Source: Bremia lactucae (Eukaryota > Oomycota > Peronosporomycetes > Peronosporales > Peronosporaceae). Taken from it: 16,185 nucleotides of DNA. This document shows positions 1-8,914 of the stretch, one piece after another. Under the pieces are notes generated by a model, which searched no databases, was not told the origin of the DNA, and was given only the letters and a program-made list of their open reading frames with translations. Location: the NCBI RefSeq assembly GCF_004359215.1, contig NC_090620.1, positions 633,619 to 649,803 of the forward strand. Direction: 5' to 3'. The translations under genes and the position numbers were made by a program. The number at the start of each line of letters is the position of its first letter. Position 1 is the first letter of the stretch.

Positions 1-289
1 TCTCATTCGAAGGCTCATAATCAGCCGCCTGACGGGTATCAGGCGACTGTTCCATCCTCCCCGAGTCGGCCATTTCGTCCGACTCGCACTCATAATCGAC
101 CTCTAAAGAGGGGTCGTACTCACGTGGTGAATCACCACGTGCACTCGCAACACCAAGTGTTGTGCGAGTGGAAGACACTACGGTAGACGGAACGTCTACC
201 GCAAGAGATAACAATGCGTCACCCGCGGCTGCACGAACCGCAGCCGAAGGTTCAACACTATCCTCACCCCGCATGAATTGTTCCTTCAT
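1..289 (-). CDS. Antisense ORF of the retroelement, N-terminal part (runs off left edge)
   Basis: The ORF starts with ATG at 289 on the minus strand and stays open to position 1 (96 codons). It starts MKEQFMRGEDSVEPSAA. The product is polar, rich in Ser, Asp, Glu and Arg, with no recognisable domain, signal peptide or membrane segment. It is identical to the first 96 residues of the copy at 15722. Relative to the adjacent LTR and purine tract it lies on the strand opposite to gag-pol, about 120 bp from the LTR. It could instead be the gag N-terminus of an element in the other orientation; I judge that less likely because the LTR polarity argues against it. Function unknown. Its coding sequence consists almost wholly of short inverted repeats. 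Confidence 0.55.
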   Translation of the reverse strand, partial: MKEQFMRGEDSVEPSAAVRAAAGDALLSLAVDVPSTVVSSTRTTLGVASARGDSPREYDPSLEVDYECESDEMADSGRMEQSPDTRQAADYEPSNE

Positions 290-395
290 GCGATGGAATT
301 TAAAATGATGGATCTGACCAATCAAAATCATTTTAAAAATTAAGTGGTCATTTAGCGACCACTCCACCTAATGACATTCAGAGTGATTGTCGTTT

Positions 396-408
396 AAGGG
401 AGGGGTGA
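396..408 (+). other. Polypurine tract of left element
   Basis: The run AAGGGAGGGG at 396-405, followed by TGA, directly precedes the LTR start TGTAACGGGG at 409. This is the expected site of plus-strand priming in LTR retrotransposons and marks the LTR as the 3' copy of a plus-strand element. The mirror copy is at 15603-15615. Confidence 0.6.
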
Positions 409-859
409 TGTAACGGGGTGTATCGTTACATGAAATTAACAATAAAAGATTGTTAATTAATATTATCCAAAAGGTAGATAATATTTGGAGGAAATTACTT
501 TAAATAGTAATTTCCTGAATTCTTATCCATAAATAGGTATAGACCATTATGTCTATTTATTCCGCAGACTAATCAGCTGTAGAAGTAATCAAAGAGAGTT
601 ACGAGATAAGATAGATAAGAATTCATTTACATGTTTAGTATTAGTTTATAGTTAAGACAACATTTACAAAGATAGATTAACAAAGACACTTAACTATATT
701 AATACAGTTTTCATTTTACCCTCTTAAGCTAACTTGCCTTAAGAGAAGTCTTCCTCTATACGTACAGTGTACGTTACTTAACGAGAGGCACCACTCACAT
801 CTGAAGCAGTGTGAAGTGGACTTGTACTGAAACAGTACAAGTCGCAGTGCCCCGTTACA
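409..859 (+). repeat. LTR of young element, left copy (451 bp)
   Basis: It starts TGTAACGGGG and ends CCCCGTTACA, a perfect 10-bp terminal inverted repeat, longer than the usual TG...CA. Internally it is a chain of hairpins: 409-415/424-430, 434-443/449-458, 459-467/477-485, 489-499/506-516, a long-range pair 517-527/614-624, 721-728/738-745, 760-766/768-774, 791-799/810-819 (one bulge) and 819-829/833-843. It differs from the right copy (450 bp) by four substitutions and one indel, so both insertions are recent or have been homogenised. Confidence 0.85.
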
Positions 860-930
860 ACAAGAGACACTTAATTATATTTAATACAGTTTTTATTTTA
901 CCCTCTTAAGCTAGTTACCTTAATTTGAGA
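860..930 (+). repeat. Relic of an older related LTR
   Basis: Immediately after the young LTR, the sequence through about 930 resembles positions 690-760 of that LTR (shared blocks include AATACAGTTTT and TTTTACCCTCTTAAGCTA) in the same orientation. It is too diverged to be a tandem copy. The young element appears to have inserted into an older LTR. Similarity fades near 930. Confidence 0.6.
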
Positions 931-1093
931 AAATCAGGGGGTTTGCCGTATGCATCTGCTAAACCTACATAGAGATTAGAAAAACCGCTAAACTCCGGTG
1001 GGGATCATAAAAACTCCGGTGCGAATAATATCTCCCTACTGTAGTATCTAAAAGGTTAATAATTTGTGGAGAATATGACCTTACATCAGCGCT
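931..1093. other. Intergenic, no feature recognised
   Basis: I see no ORF or conserved motif. The repeated phrase AAACTCCGGTG occurs at about 990 and 1013, a small direct repeat of unknown meaning. Confidence 0.4.
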
Positions 1094-1381
1094 TCAATAT
1101 TTCCAATAGAGACTGTTCACACTGGGTGCGCAATGCTTCAAATCTTGATGATCATTATCTTGTTTAAGCTGCTGCCGAGCCGGAGTTGTTTGAATGGAGG
1201 GCAGAGCCACGTGCATATCAAGAGCGATAGAAAATACAACTTAATTCTGATAATTGGAATTCCTAGGTGATCATAACGCTGAAATATTCTTCTCAATCTG
1301 TCGATATTAATCAACAACTGTCGGAGGTGGTGTCGAATCGTTAACGACATCGCTGCTTGCCATCGCGCGCTTGTTAGTCAT
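1094..1381 (-). CDS. Putative short or broken gene, unknown
   Basis: From ATG at 1381 the minus strand reads MTNKRAMASSDVVNDSTPPP and stops after 24 residues. Nearer 1094, in a different frame, it encodes a polar stretch ending APSVNSLYWKY before a stop at 1094-1096. The middle could hold an intron starting GTTGAT after codon 22, but the phase does not join cleanly to the downstream stretch. It is either a spliced small gene or a pseudogene. No family is recognised. It diverges from the ORF at 1517 across 135 bp. Confidence 0.25.
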
Positions 1382-1516
1382 TAAAATTAGACAGCGGGTT
1401 TTCTTTATCTGGCTTTGAAGTACGGTCACATGAAGCGTCTTCGTCCATTGACGCTCTTCAAGGCTTCCCTTTCTCACGCCCTAAACAAATAGGAATTTTA
1501 TCTCCAAGAAGCAGTA

Positions 1517-1627
1517 ATGCCTTCCGTAGAGCTGGACGCGACTCAGACAGCCTTAATTTTGCGTCGTGCTCGGCTGGCAAAAGCTGCTACGTCGTTGCAT
1601 ACAGGCGCAAGAGAGTGCCACGTGTGA
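1517..1627 (+). CDS. Putative short first exon or broken gene, unknown
   Basis: ATG at 1517 opens 36 codons beginning MPSVELDATQTALILRRARL and stopping after RECHV. The composition looks like real coding sequence. A +1 shift at the stop would continue into an open frame through about 1790 beginning CDGKYYATDP. This suggests a frameshifted pseudogene or an intron that I could not place; the donor GTGTGA lies at the stop. No family is recognised. Confidence 0.25.
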   Translation: MPSVELDATQTALILRRARLAKAATSLHTGARECHV

Positions 1628-1802
1628 TGGAAAGTATTATGCTACGGATCCTCTTGTGACACGAATGTTATCGGCGCCTGATCCACATAGTGATACTGTA
1701 TTCATTTCAAGGGTTCGCTCGGTGCTTTGTCTTTGTCAACCAACCCTATTTTTAGACAATTCTATCCACACGTCTAAATGCATCGAGTAATTTGAGTCAA
1801 GT

Positions 1803-2798
1803 TTAGCTCTGTCCGGGGTGCTGATGAATTGCTTGCTGAACTTTGCCATGCTTGATGCAAAAGCCGCCGCTCCGAGCAGCATGAGTGCAACCTTCAGTAG
1901 CACACCGTTTGCCACCTCCGTGCGAATAACATATGCCCCCAGACTGTGCACTTTTAGTGCACTTGGCCACTGCGCATCGTCGACCTCCACCGTGCGAGAT
2001 GCAGAAGCCACCACGGTGGGCGCATTTGTGGCAACCATCCTTTTTGCAAAAGTGCCGTCCACCGTGCTCCATGCACAGGCCTTTTCTTCTGGCGTCGTTT
2101 TCACAACCAGCTCGACGGCACTGGGTAACGATCTTGGAGCGGCCAATGCTACCGACTGACGATGTAGGACTAGCAAGTACACGAAGCTTTTCATTCTGCG
2201 ACGCTGTAAGAAGCGGCGTATGCCTTGTGTAAAATGACGATCGCTTGTTGTAAGTTAACGCTGTAGTATACATGGGGCTGTCAGGCTGGATGGACGAGCC
2301 GTATTGATACGTCGAGTTAGGGGCAGATTGACACTCGTTGTTACCGGTGTTCACCACAGACTTTAATGTCGGCAGATATGGTGACTGAGATTCTGGAGAC
2401 GGTAGCACAAGACTTAGTAATGGCATATTGGTCGTTTGAACGAAAGGAGATTCGACAGGAGATGGGAAAAATGGAGCCGGTTGGCCATGAATGTGGTCGT
2501 GGCAGTATCCCTGCATCTTGCTGAAGTTCGCACAGCCTTCAAAATTACAATACTCAAGCTTTACAGGATTAAGTAGAGTGCTAGGAGCAAGTGGGAACCG
2601 AGATGGCGTCGTCGTGTTTGCTGGACTAATGCTGCCAATTGACGGTAAAAGTTGTGTAGGTTGACTGCAATTTTTCAAAAAGTAGTGCTGTATGTCGCTT
2701 GGCTGCCGCAGAATCAATGAGTGTTCGAATTCGCTAGTGGTCGGCAGTGTCCTGATCCATGGACGTGAGTTCATTGCTCGGTCGAGTGGTGTGGACAT
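1803..2798 (-). CDS. Repeated Cys/His zinc-finger protein (WRKY19-like type)
   Basis: This is a single open frame, here started at the first ATG (2798), giving about 331 residues. The frame itself opens further upstream at 2867, after a stop, and lacks another ATG, so a small 5' exon is possible. Counting residues from 2858, the protein carries five C-X4-C-X9-C-X2-H units: one isolated (C104, C109, C119, H122) and four in a strict 24-residue array (starting C247, C271, C295 and C319) separated by GGG-basic linkers such as HGGGRRC. The N-terminal two thirds is Ser/Pro/Thr-rich and probably disordered. Such arrays are frequent in oomycete proteins annotated as WRKY19-like zinc fingers. A zinc-binding, possibly nucleic-acid-binding role is inferred; no WRKY domain is present. 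Confidence 0.75.
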   Translation of the reverse strand: MSTPLDRAMNSRPWIRTLPTTSEFEHSLILRQPSDIQHYFLKNCSQPTQLLPSIGSISPANTTTPSRFPLAPSTLLNPVKLEYCNFEGCANFSKMQGYCHDHIHGQPAPFFPSPVESPFVQTTNMPLLSLVLPSPESQSPYLPTLKSVVNTGNNECQSAPNSTYQYGSSIQPDSPMYTTALTYNKRSSFYTRHTPLLTASQNEKLRVLASPTSSVGSIGRSKIVTQCRRAGCENDARRKGLCMEHGGRHFCKKDGCHKCAHRGGFCISHGGGRRCAVAKCTKSAQSGGICYSHGGGKRCATEGCTHAARSGGFCIKHGKVQQAIHQHPGQS

Positions 2799-2867
2799 GA
2801 ACCGGTTGAGTTGGTGCAGAAATCGTTGTTGCTGCAATGTCTGATTTAAACGCCTCAAGTGTTTAGC

Positions 2868-3489
2868 TTAAATTTGCAAATGGTAGTGATTTTGCCAGCT
2901 GGATAGGACTAGAGTTAACGTTTGCCCCGTCCAAGTTTGACTTTCCCCATGGCTTCGTCACAGCGCTTTTGATCAAAAGATAGGATCGGGGGTAATAACT
3001 TTTTTCTACCCTCAGCTGTTGTGTGCGGTGCGATTGTCACTGTAAAGTGATCTGAGACTTTCGAATGACTACAAAAAGCTGGGTCCGGCAGCCAACACTG
3101 TAAATTTGTGGCGTTTGGCCTCTCATGAAGCTAGGTACTAACTTTAAGATATTGCAACTTTACGCATTACGCAAGAGCTACTGTCGACGTGTAGAACGGC
3201 GGCGGTACTACACTTGTTGTATTGCATCATAAATTACATAACTAAAAACGGTAGAAATTATTCTATGTAAAAGAATGCTTCGACCATAAAAGCGCAACAC
3301 GAATGACGCTGGATGAATGATGGCATGCGACGATGCCAGTCAAGAGGTTTACACTTTACCTTTCCAAGTCACGGCAACACGATGGTTGTAACCGCATAGG
3401 GAATACGGTGAGCAGCTCAAGAGGGGGAGACTTAAAATTCCCACGATTCACGATCCAAAGTTTCATTGCCTATCCAGACACCCAACACA
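2868..3489. other. Intergenic, no feature recognised
   Basis: This interval probably holds the promoter of the zinc-finger gene on its left side. Short ORFs are present but none has a recognisable motif, and I see no hairpin series of the retroelement type. Confidence 0.4.
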
Positions 3490-3722
3490 ATGCGGCAGTC
3501 TATGGTAGACAATAACTTCGGATCAGTGGCAGCGGCCGACAAAGACGCTATTCATCGAGAAGCAGCCCGATGCCATCAAGTGAGATTCGGCAAGCTAAAA
3601 TCTGCTACAGTACCTCTTACTTGTGTACGCGAGCTTTGTCAGGCTTTCTGCAGTGCTGCTGCTTAAAGGATTCCAGCGACATGACAGAAACACAGATTTT
3701 TGCACACCACGTGGCAATATGA
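3490..3722 (+). CDS. Putative two-exon small gene, unknown
   Basis: ATG at 3490 starts a 30-codon exon (MRQSMVDNNFGSVAAADKDA... ending AARCHQ), which meets a good donor GTGAGA at 3580. A matching acceptor CTTTCTGCAG ends at 3653. The 74-bp intron is typical for this locus. Exon 2 (3654-3722) adds CCCLKDSSDM and stops after 22 codons. A further donor/acceptor pair (GTGAGA near 3761, TTATTTCAG near 3810) suggests a longer transcript whose frame I could not reconcile. The Cys cluster spanning the splice junction (CHQCCC) hints at a metal-binding motif. No family is recognised. Confidence 0.3.
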
Positions 3723-3820
3723 CACTTGTGGCTCTAATTCTGCCAGACGACGCACTTGGTGAGATCCGGACGGGCTCTGCTACTGTATATATTGCTTGTT
3801 ATTTCAGCGCCGTCCAGTAA

Positions 3821-4981
3821 CTGCTTCAAGGCTGCATTATGTAGTGAAGACTAGCAAAAGCTTATTTTGATAAACAATTAATTGCTAGCTTCACAGAGAA
3901 TATTAATCATCTTCGCCGATGAGATTTCTGAAGGGAACATGGACAGCAGACAAGACAGGCAAACATTCAGCGCTCAAGTTGAATGTTTGTCGGCCATTAA
4001 GTTATTAATTAATTTCCGAAACCAAACTTCTCGAAGCCAATAAATGCAAGTCGTGGATAGGCAACCTCCATGTCAGCTGCAAGGGTCCCACAACATAGCA
4101 AATCCCACGTTCGTGAGGATTTTTTTTTGATTGAATGAGCCGGCGTCATAAGACGACGAGCCCAACGAAGCTTGACATGAATTCCTCGTAGAACGACGAT
4201 CCACTCCAGTCTGAACATCGGTAAAGTCAGCGACGACTCGATGTCCATCAATTATGGCCAGGAACATTGCCGATTGCATGGCATTGTCACGCTATCACGA
4301 TGGTATGTTTTTCAGCGCAAATTTTACATGTTGATTACCTACCAACCGCAATAATCTTAATTATGCGGAACCAGCATTGTCGGATGCCGTAGCAGATGCT
4401 GGACGCAATGATTCATTGAAAAATGAATTTTATGACCTAAGCGCTAATCAAGCTACACGCCAGCTACATACGGGCCGGTGCATTTTAACAACGGATGTAG
4501 TATAATAATTGCTATATTTTCTAAATTTCATATTGTGTTTATTTCGTAATTACTTGCTTCTGCGTCGCGACCGATCAAGCGTTGCTCGCCGTAAATAGTA
4601 TTACAAAACCCCGTGGACGAATAAGTGGTGATTAACAAACCTTCATATGCTATCCTCGGAAAAAAACAATGCAATCCTTTCTGAAAGCATGCGTCAATTC
4701 ACAGCACAGACGGTGTCTATCAGAGCCAGGTTGCTTTCCAGATTTTGCTAAATTAAACTTCAACGCATAAATTATGAAGGTCTATCGACACACATTTCAC
4801 TAAGCAAGGTAAAATAGCCACCTTTTGTGACGATATCTATTTTATTTGATAGGTAGAGTGTCGATACGTCAACAGCTGATCATCAACAGTTGGCTATTCT
4901 CATAGCTTTTATCTGCATTGATTATTTATCTTCGTATAAACCATTTCTGAAATTGTACCTTGAACTTTTAATTACGCCGTC
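3821..4981. other. Long intergenic region with one unassigned minus-strand ORF
   Basis: It is AT-rich. On the minus strand two overlapping frames at 4009-4279 encode plausible but unrecognised pieces (one with FLAIIDGHRVVADFTD, the other ending AFIGFEKFGFGN), perhaps one frameshifted or spliced gene. The last 120 bp before 4982 should contain the promoter and 5' UTR of the next gene. No repeat or RNA gene is seen. Confidence 0.3.
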
Positions 4982-5647
4982 ATGAGCGCTAACACGAGCG
5001 AAGTGTTAAATAATCTGATAATCCTGCAGCTTGAAGGCGTCAAGCGGCTCGCGACTGAGTACCACCAACAAACTGAGGCCTACGTCCAGCAGTTCGGAAT
5101 CATGCCGTTCGCTCAGGAACCAGCAGATCCCGCACACGAGGCGCGTATCACTTTACGCAGCCTGGCTTCAGCTTCACCCTCTTTGGCGGAGGGCTGCGCC
5201 GTCTCGGAAGTCATTTTGGATGCCACCAAGAAGCACTGTGGAGCTAACATGTGTGCAACATCACCTGATAATTTGGACAAATTTCTATTCATTTCAAAAA
5301 ATGACGTAAAAACCGCCGAGGACCGTGTGCACGCTCTATTTGTGTTGGATGCGACGCTGTCCAGCGCACAAAATCGAAAAGAGATGCAATCTCACTTCGA
5401 GGGTCAGCAAGGCTACGATCTTTTAGTTGAGTGGCTAGCTGTCAGCTGCAGCTATAATGACGACATGTCTAAAGCATTTACCGAGCTGGTGCTGCTGGTG
5501 CTTCACCGCAATGTGCCATCTATGTCATTCACCACGAAAACGGTGGTTAAAAATCTTGCTACGTACAAAAAAGTGATGAAGGGCAAAAAGAATAAGGTGT
5601 TGCTACAGAATGTCGTAACGCATTACCGAGAGAAAATCAACTCGTAG
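4982..5647 (+). CDS. Intronless 221-residue helical protein, possible TFIIS N-terminal-like domain
   Basis: This is a clean ORF from ATG at 4982 to TAG at 5647 with coding-like composition. The protein is soluble with no signal peptide or membrane segment. The N-terminal 50 residues are polar and Gln-rich and probably helical. The C-terminal part (about 145-221) has the pattern LLVEWLAV (Trp151), LVLLVLHRNVPS, TTKTVVKNLATYKKV, then a basic GKKNK and a final helix LLQNVVTHYREK. That resembles the helical bundle of the TFIIS N-terminal (LW) domain of transcription elongation factors. This is a fold-level impression only, and the full family is not recognised. It converges with TFIIF beta; the stops are 163 bp apart. 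Confidence 0.8.
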   Translation: MSANTSEVLNNLIILQLEGVKRLATEYHQQTEAYVQQFGIMPFAQEPADPAHEARITLRSLASASPSLAEGCAVSEVILDATKKHCGANMCATSPDNLDKFLFISKNDVKTAEDRVHALFVLDATLSSAQNRKEMQSHFEGQQGYDLLVEWLAVSCSYNDDMSKAFTELVLLVLHRNVPSMSFTTKTVVKNLATYKKVMKGKKNKVLLQNVVTHYREKINS

Positions 5648-5810
5648 AATTACATTAAGTACAAGTATCGGCATCATGCAAAAGCCATTATAGAATTATG
5701 TGTTTTTTTATGACATATTATGCAATTTCGTACCAACACGTTTTCTCAGATAAAAACAATAATGTGAAAGTTTTATGAAAGGTAGCAGCGATCTATCTCA
5801 CAGGAGCGAA

Positions 5811-7057
5811 TTACGTGTTTAGTGAGACGCCGTCCTTGTACTGAGGCTTAAGCTCATAGCAGCTCTTGTTTGGGCCTTTACGGTGATAGACGCAAATTTC
5901 CTTTAGAATCTCCTTAAGTAACGACTACGATTAAGACAAACACGAATAATATTAGCCTTGCTTAAAACTGGATAAAGTTGTAAGAGATAGCAATTGCCTT
6001 ACCTCGGGCTGGCGACAGTGGTAATTAAGCTCCTTGAGAGGCCAGTACTCACGTTCTTCAAAATGGTGAAAAACGAGATTTTTCAGCTCATCCTACATTC
6101 ATTGCAAAACGAGGTGGTGAGAGTACGTCAAGCATGCTATAATGCCCTTATGTACCTTGCTCATTTTAATCTTTCTGTCCAATCTATCTAGCAGTTTTGA
6201 ATCCGCATCGTCCTGTAAGAATATAAATAATGGACAGCGTTAACAATTTAATCAGTCCGTATAGCTTTTTTTATAAGGACCTCATCCCCTTCCGCGTCAG
6301 CCTTTTCAATGGTAAACTGAATTCTTGCTTTCTTCACGCGAGGTAGATCTTCCAATGGCTGAACAATTCTGTACAATAAAATGCTACGGTAAGCCTAATC
6401 ACGACCAAGTGCTCTATTTATCAAACATACCTCGTCTTGACCATCGACTTGATCAAGCGTTGCTTACACATTTTGCTGTACTGGTCATTGTGCTGTGCCA
6501 TGATACTGCAGCTGTTTTTAACGGTACCTTCAATGGCCATCCGACCTGATCCGTCGAGCGAAAAAACTTTAAGCTTCAGCGGTGTTTCGCTGATCTCTAC
6601 ACGGTATTCTGTAGGAATATCGTCCTCCAATGTACTTGGGTTTACTGTTAAAACTCCCTACTCAAAAGTTTAGGTTGCAAAGCCATCAGATTATAGTATA
6701 CAGTGATATCGCTACAACCGTCGTACCTTTCGACGACCCAACACGCTCTTCTTTTCAAGCTTGATAGAGCCCAGCATCAATTCGCTTTCTGGCATATTAA
6801 AATGTCCATTTTTCAGTGATAGCAGGGTAAAACGAGCAATAATACTTTTCAAAAACCTTTTACGTTCTTCCATGATGTGCCAAGCGCGGTCTTATCGTCA
6901 GTTAAACGTATAAAAACGATTAAACATATCAGCAAATACATCAATACGTCAACGAATAGTTGAGCAATCGGCGCTTTACCGGGATCTTGGCGAGGTACAC
7001 CTCACGATCCTCAAGCTCGAGGTGCAGTGGCTCCACTTGCTCTTCGGGCTCGGTCAT
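5811..7057 (-). CDS. Transcription initiation factor IIF beta subunit (RAP30), 8 exons
   Basis: This is a subunit of the RNA polymerase II initiation factor TFIIF in the nucleus. Exons on the minus strand: 7057-6980, 6890-6857, 6788-6727, about 6644/6624-6431, 6368-6281, 6212-6156, 6092-6003 and 5924-5811 (stop TAA). The introns are 62-89 bp and GT-AG. The intron 3 boundary is uncertain because the best acceptor gives a phase conflict. The protein is about 240 residues; human RAP30 has 249. Exons 1-3 carry the dimerisation strand (VYLAKIP, SWKNVKESELMLGSIKLEKK). Exon 4 carries LKVFSLDGSGRMAIEGTVKN and then YSKMCKQRLIKS, matching the conserved core. Exons 7-8 form the C-terminal winged helix (FEEREYWPLKEL, LLKEILKEICVYHRKG, YELKP). 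All domains are present, so the gene looks intact. Confidence 0.88.
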
Positions 7058-7309
7058 AATAATATACTAAAAAAATTGAAACCTCTTCAAGTCGATACGA
7101 ATTGCTTACAAAAAAGTATACAGTCTCCCCTCTGCTAACTTATATCATTTTCTATACGTGAGAAAAGGTTATTCGATGTAGAGCTACAGTTAGTTTTTAG
7201 TTAGCCACCATAGAACGACCACGGTGGACGTTAAATACTATAAGTTAGCGGGGGCTATAAGTTTGAGGGATAAGTTATTAGGGGAGGACTGTACATTTGA
7301 ACCAATTTC
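7058..7309. promoter_or_regulatory. Divergent promoter gap between TFIIF beta and uroporphyrinogen-III synthase
   Basis: The 252 bp between two start codons facing away from each other must hold both promoters. The stretch TATCATTTTCTA near 7143 resembles the oomycete initiator (a TCA-centred pyrimidine-rich element) for the plus-strand gene. I found no convincing counterpart for the minus-strand gene. Confidence 0.45.
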
Positions 7310-8174
7310 ATGGCTGATAAAGTGCTGCTGCTCAAGGCCTCGGATGAAAAATACACGATTGCTATAGAACAATGCCCGGGGCCTGATTCATCACGACGAG
7401 CACTAAAAGCTCATTTTAAAAATGTGCTGACGTATGAGTACATTAATAGCGAGCAGCTTTGTGAAGTGTTAACACATTTGGAGCAATACAGCGGCATCTT
7501 GGTCACTAGTCCGCGCAGCGCCATTGCCGTAACTAACTTGGTCAACGCCCTGGAACCAATGCAAAAGCTTCATGTGCTAAAGAAGCTACGGGCAAAGCCT
7601 ATTTTCTCTGTTGGTGCAGCCACGTCGCGCGAGCTATTGCCGCTTAAAGTAACCTGCAAGGGCGACAACGCGGGTTCGGCAAGTGCGCTTAGCGATTATT
7701 TGCACCGATGTAGGGCCTTGCCGGCAGACTGCAGAGATAAACCAATGATGTTTCTGTGTGGAGATAAGCGGCGCGAGATTCTACCTGAAAGCTTCCGTTT
7801 GCGAGGTCTTCCTTTAAAAGAACTGGTCGTGTACCAGAGTTGCGCTGTCAAAAATGTGACGTTCCCTGCAGAGTGCAAGGTCCCTAATTGGATTGTATTC
7901 TTCAGTCCGAGTGGTATAAAAGTGGTGAAAGACATGAATTTACCTTGGGAGTCTATTCGAAAGGCAGCGATCGGTATGTACAATTTACAGCTACTACTTG
8001 CTTTAGTTAGGTTAGCTTTATGGCGTTCTGCTTGCAGGAACAGTAACTGCTGCGGCTCTACATGAACACGCATTAAGTACAGGCAAGGCATTTTGGAATG
8101 CCGATGTTGTTGCGCCAAAGCCCAACCCTGACTCCCTGGCCGGTGCCATTTTTTCATATGAAGAGAAAGAATAA
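7310..8174 (+). CDS. Uroporphyrinogen-III synthase, two exons
   Basis: It cyclises and D-ring-inverts hydroxymethylbilane to uroporphyrinogen III in heme synthesis. Exon 1 is 7310-7973, the intron 7974-8037 (GTATGT...CTTGCAG), and exon 2 8038-8174, giving 266 residues, the usual length. Family features: GILVTSPRSA (residues 62-71), PIFSVGAATS (97-106), FLCGDKRREILPE (148-160), LPLKELVVYQS (167-177, with the Tyr often placed near the active site), WIVFFSPSGI (194-203) and, across the splice junction, AIGTVTAAAL. The C-terminus reads ADVVAPKPNPDSLAGAI, as in other members. Overall identity among these enzymes is low, but the order of motifs is convincing. There is no obvious targeting peptide. 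The gene is intact. Confidence 0.88.
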
Positions 8175-8330
8175 AGAAATAGCGTGAAGCAGGTAAAAAT
8201 CACTGGCCTGTGTAATTTGTAAGATGGATCGAAGTATACTAGTCGTTGCCAAAGACGATACATTCGAAGCTTGCCATTTTTTAAGTTGTCATCACCAAGC
8301 TTTTCTATCTAACTTCTTCTGACTAGAGAC

Positions 8331-8555
8331 TTATTCCTCGTCTTCTTGCTTGTGTAGCTGCATCGCACGCTTCAAAGCCTGTAATTTAAAATGGCACGAC
8401 GTCATCTTTAAGTTATATTTATACACTGTTAAAGCAATAACACACACCTGAGCACCTTCGCGTCGCGCATTCCAGTCGGATATTGGGCCGGTGATGGTTT
8501 GCATCGCAGCTAATACTATGCCACCGGTCAGCAGGTAACGAGACACTCCCTTCAT
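8331..8555 (-). CDS. Small single-pass membrane protein, two exons, unknown
   Basis: ATG is at 8555. Exon 1 is 8555-8448, the intron 8447-8379 (GTGTGTG...AAATTACAG, 69 bp), and exon 2 8378-8331. The spliced product is 51 residues: a basic start (MKGVSRYLL), one hydrophobic segment (about 8-22), a short loop, and a charged amphipathic tail (ALKRAMQLHKQEDEE). The intron has no in-frame stop, so retention would give a 74-residue form. Size and layout fit a mitochondrial inner-membrane accessory protein, but no family is recognised. It is convergent with uroporphyrinogen-III synthase (stops 156 bp apart). Confidence 0.6.
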   Translation of the reverse strand: MKGVSRYLLTGGIVLAAMQTITGPISDWNARREGAQVCVIALTVYKYNLKMTSCHFKLQALKRAMQLHKQEDEE

Positions 8556-8914
8556 TTTCTACTAGCTGCAGCCAAAAAGTTTAAAATTTAATTAAGTTCG
8601 CCATTATGCTAAAGCTGGAGCATACATTTTCAATTTTTTAGCGCGAGCTATAGGTGGTAATAGTGACAGCCCTAGCGACACAAGTTTACTTGTGAACAGT
8701 ATTACTTCATCTTAACAAACAAATACTATTTACATCTTAAGCAATTTGTAACTGATTTTTCTTAAAGAAACAATAACCAAATTTCCGAGGAAAATCAAAT
8801 CAATGAAATCTGAATCGGTTCATTCCGTAAACAAAAGTGGTTATTGTGCCATTCCCAAAATAACAATTTTGTTTTGGTGGCAGAAGTGCTGCCTATCCAG
8901 AATCAGATAACTTT
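8556..8914. other. Intergenic passing into retroelement-type sequence
   Basis: The left part is AT-rich with no ORF. From about 8768 short inverted repeats appear (for example GGCAG AAGTG CTGCC near 8880, and ACAATAACC paired with GGTTATTGT about 60 bp apart), like those in the neighbouring LTRs. This may therefore be degraded element sequence. Confidence 0.35.

Larger units (their letters stand above)
1..859 (+). mobile_element. 3' end of a young Ty3/Gypsy-like LTR retrotransposon (left copy, truncated by window)
   Basis: Positions 1-859 hold the internal 3' part, purine tract and LTR of an element whose remainder lies left of the window. It matches 15153-16010 in reverse complement almost base for base; I count four substitutions and one single-base indel, all between about 680 and 859. 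The end of homology at 859/15153 fixes the outer terminus at CA. Orientation (gag-pol on plus) is inferred from the purine tract just before the LTR and from the same-sense LTR at 9312-9810, which is followed by gag. The Gypsy assignment is inferred from that older relative, because no pol lies inside this copy. Confidence 0.8.

Noticed and set aside
1..859. Reading the ORF at 1-289 as sense gag of a minus-strand element with a 5' LTR
   Set aside because: The LTR polarity matches the 9312 LTR, which precedes a plus-strand gag, and the purine tract lies on the plus strand just before the LTR. It remains an alternative if a full copy shows otherwise.
409..859. CRISPR-like or tandem repeat array
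   Set aside because: The repeated pattern is of inverted pairs with different sequences, not of direct repeats with spacers.
1736..2232. Other-frame ORFs over the zinc-finger gene
   Set aside because: The repetitive Cys/Gly codons leave long open shadows in other frames with no motif.
2799..2858. N-terminal extension of the zinc-finger protein from TTG at 2858
   Set aside because: A TTG start is not expected for a nuclear gene. The first ATG is at 2798; an upstream exon is possible but not demonstrated.
1094..3722. Secreted RXLR-type effector
   Set aside because: No ORF here shows a signal peptide followed by an RXLR-EER pattern.
5994..6191. Plus-strand ORF that looks like a HEAT-repeat fragment
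   Set aside because: It lies antisense over exons 6-7 of the TFIIF beta gene and starts only at a TTG. The spliced minus-strand reading matches a known family.
6325..6673. Plus-strand ORFs of 74 and 78 codons
   Set aside because: They are antisense shadows of TFIIF beta exons 4-5.
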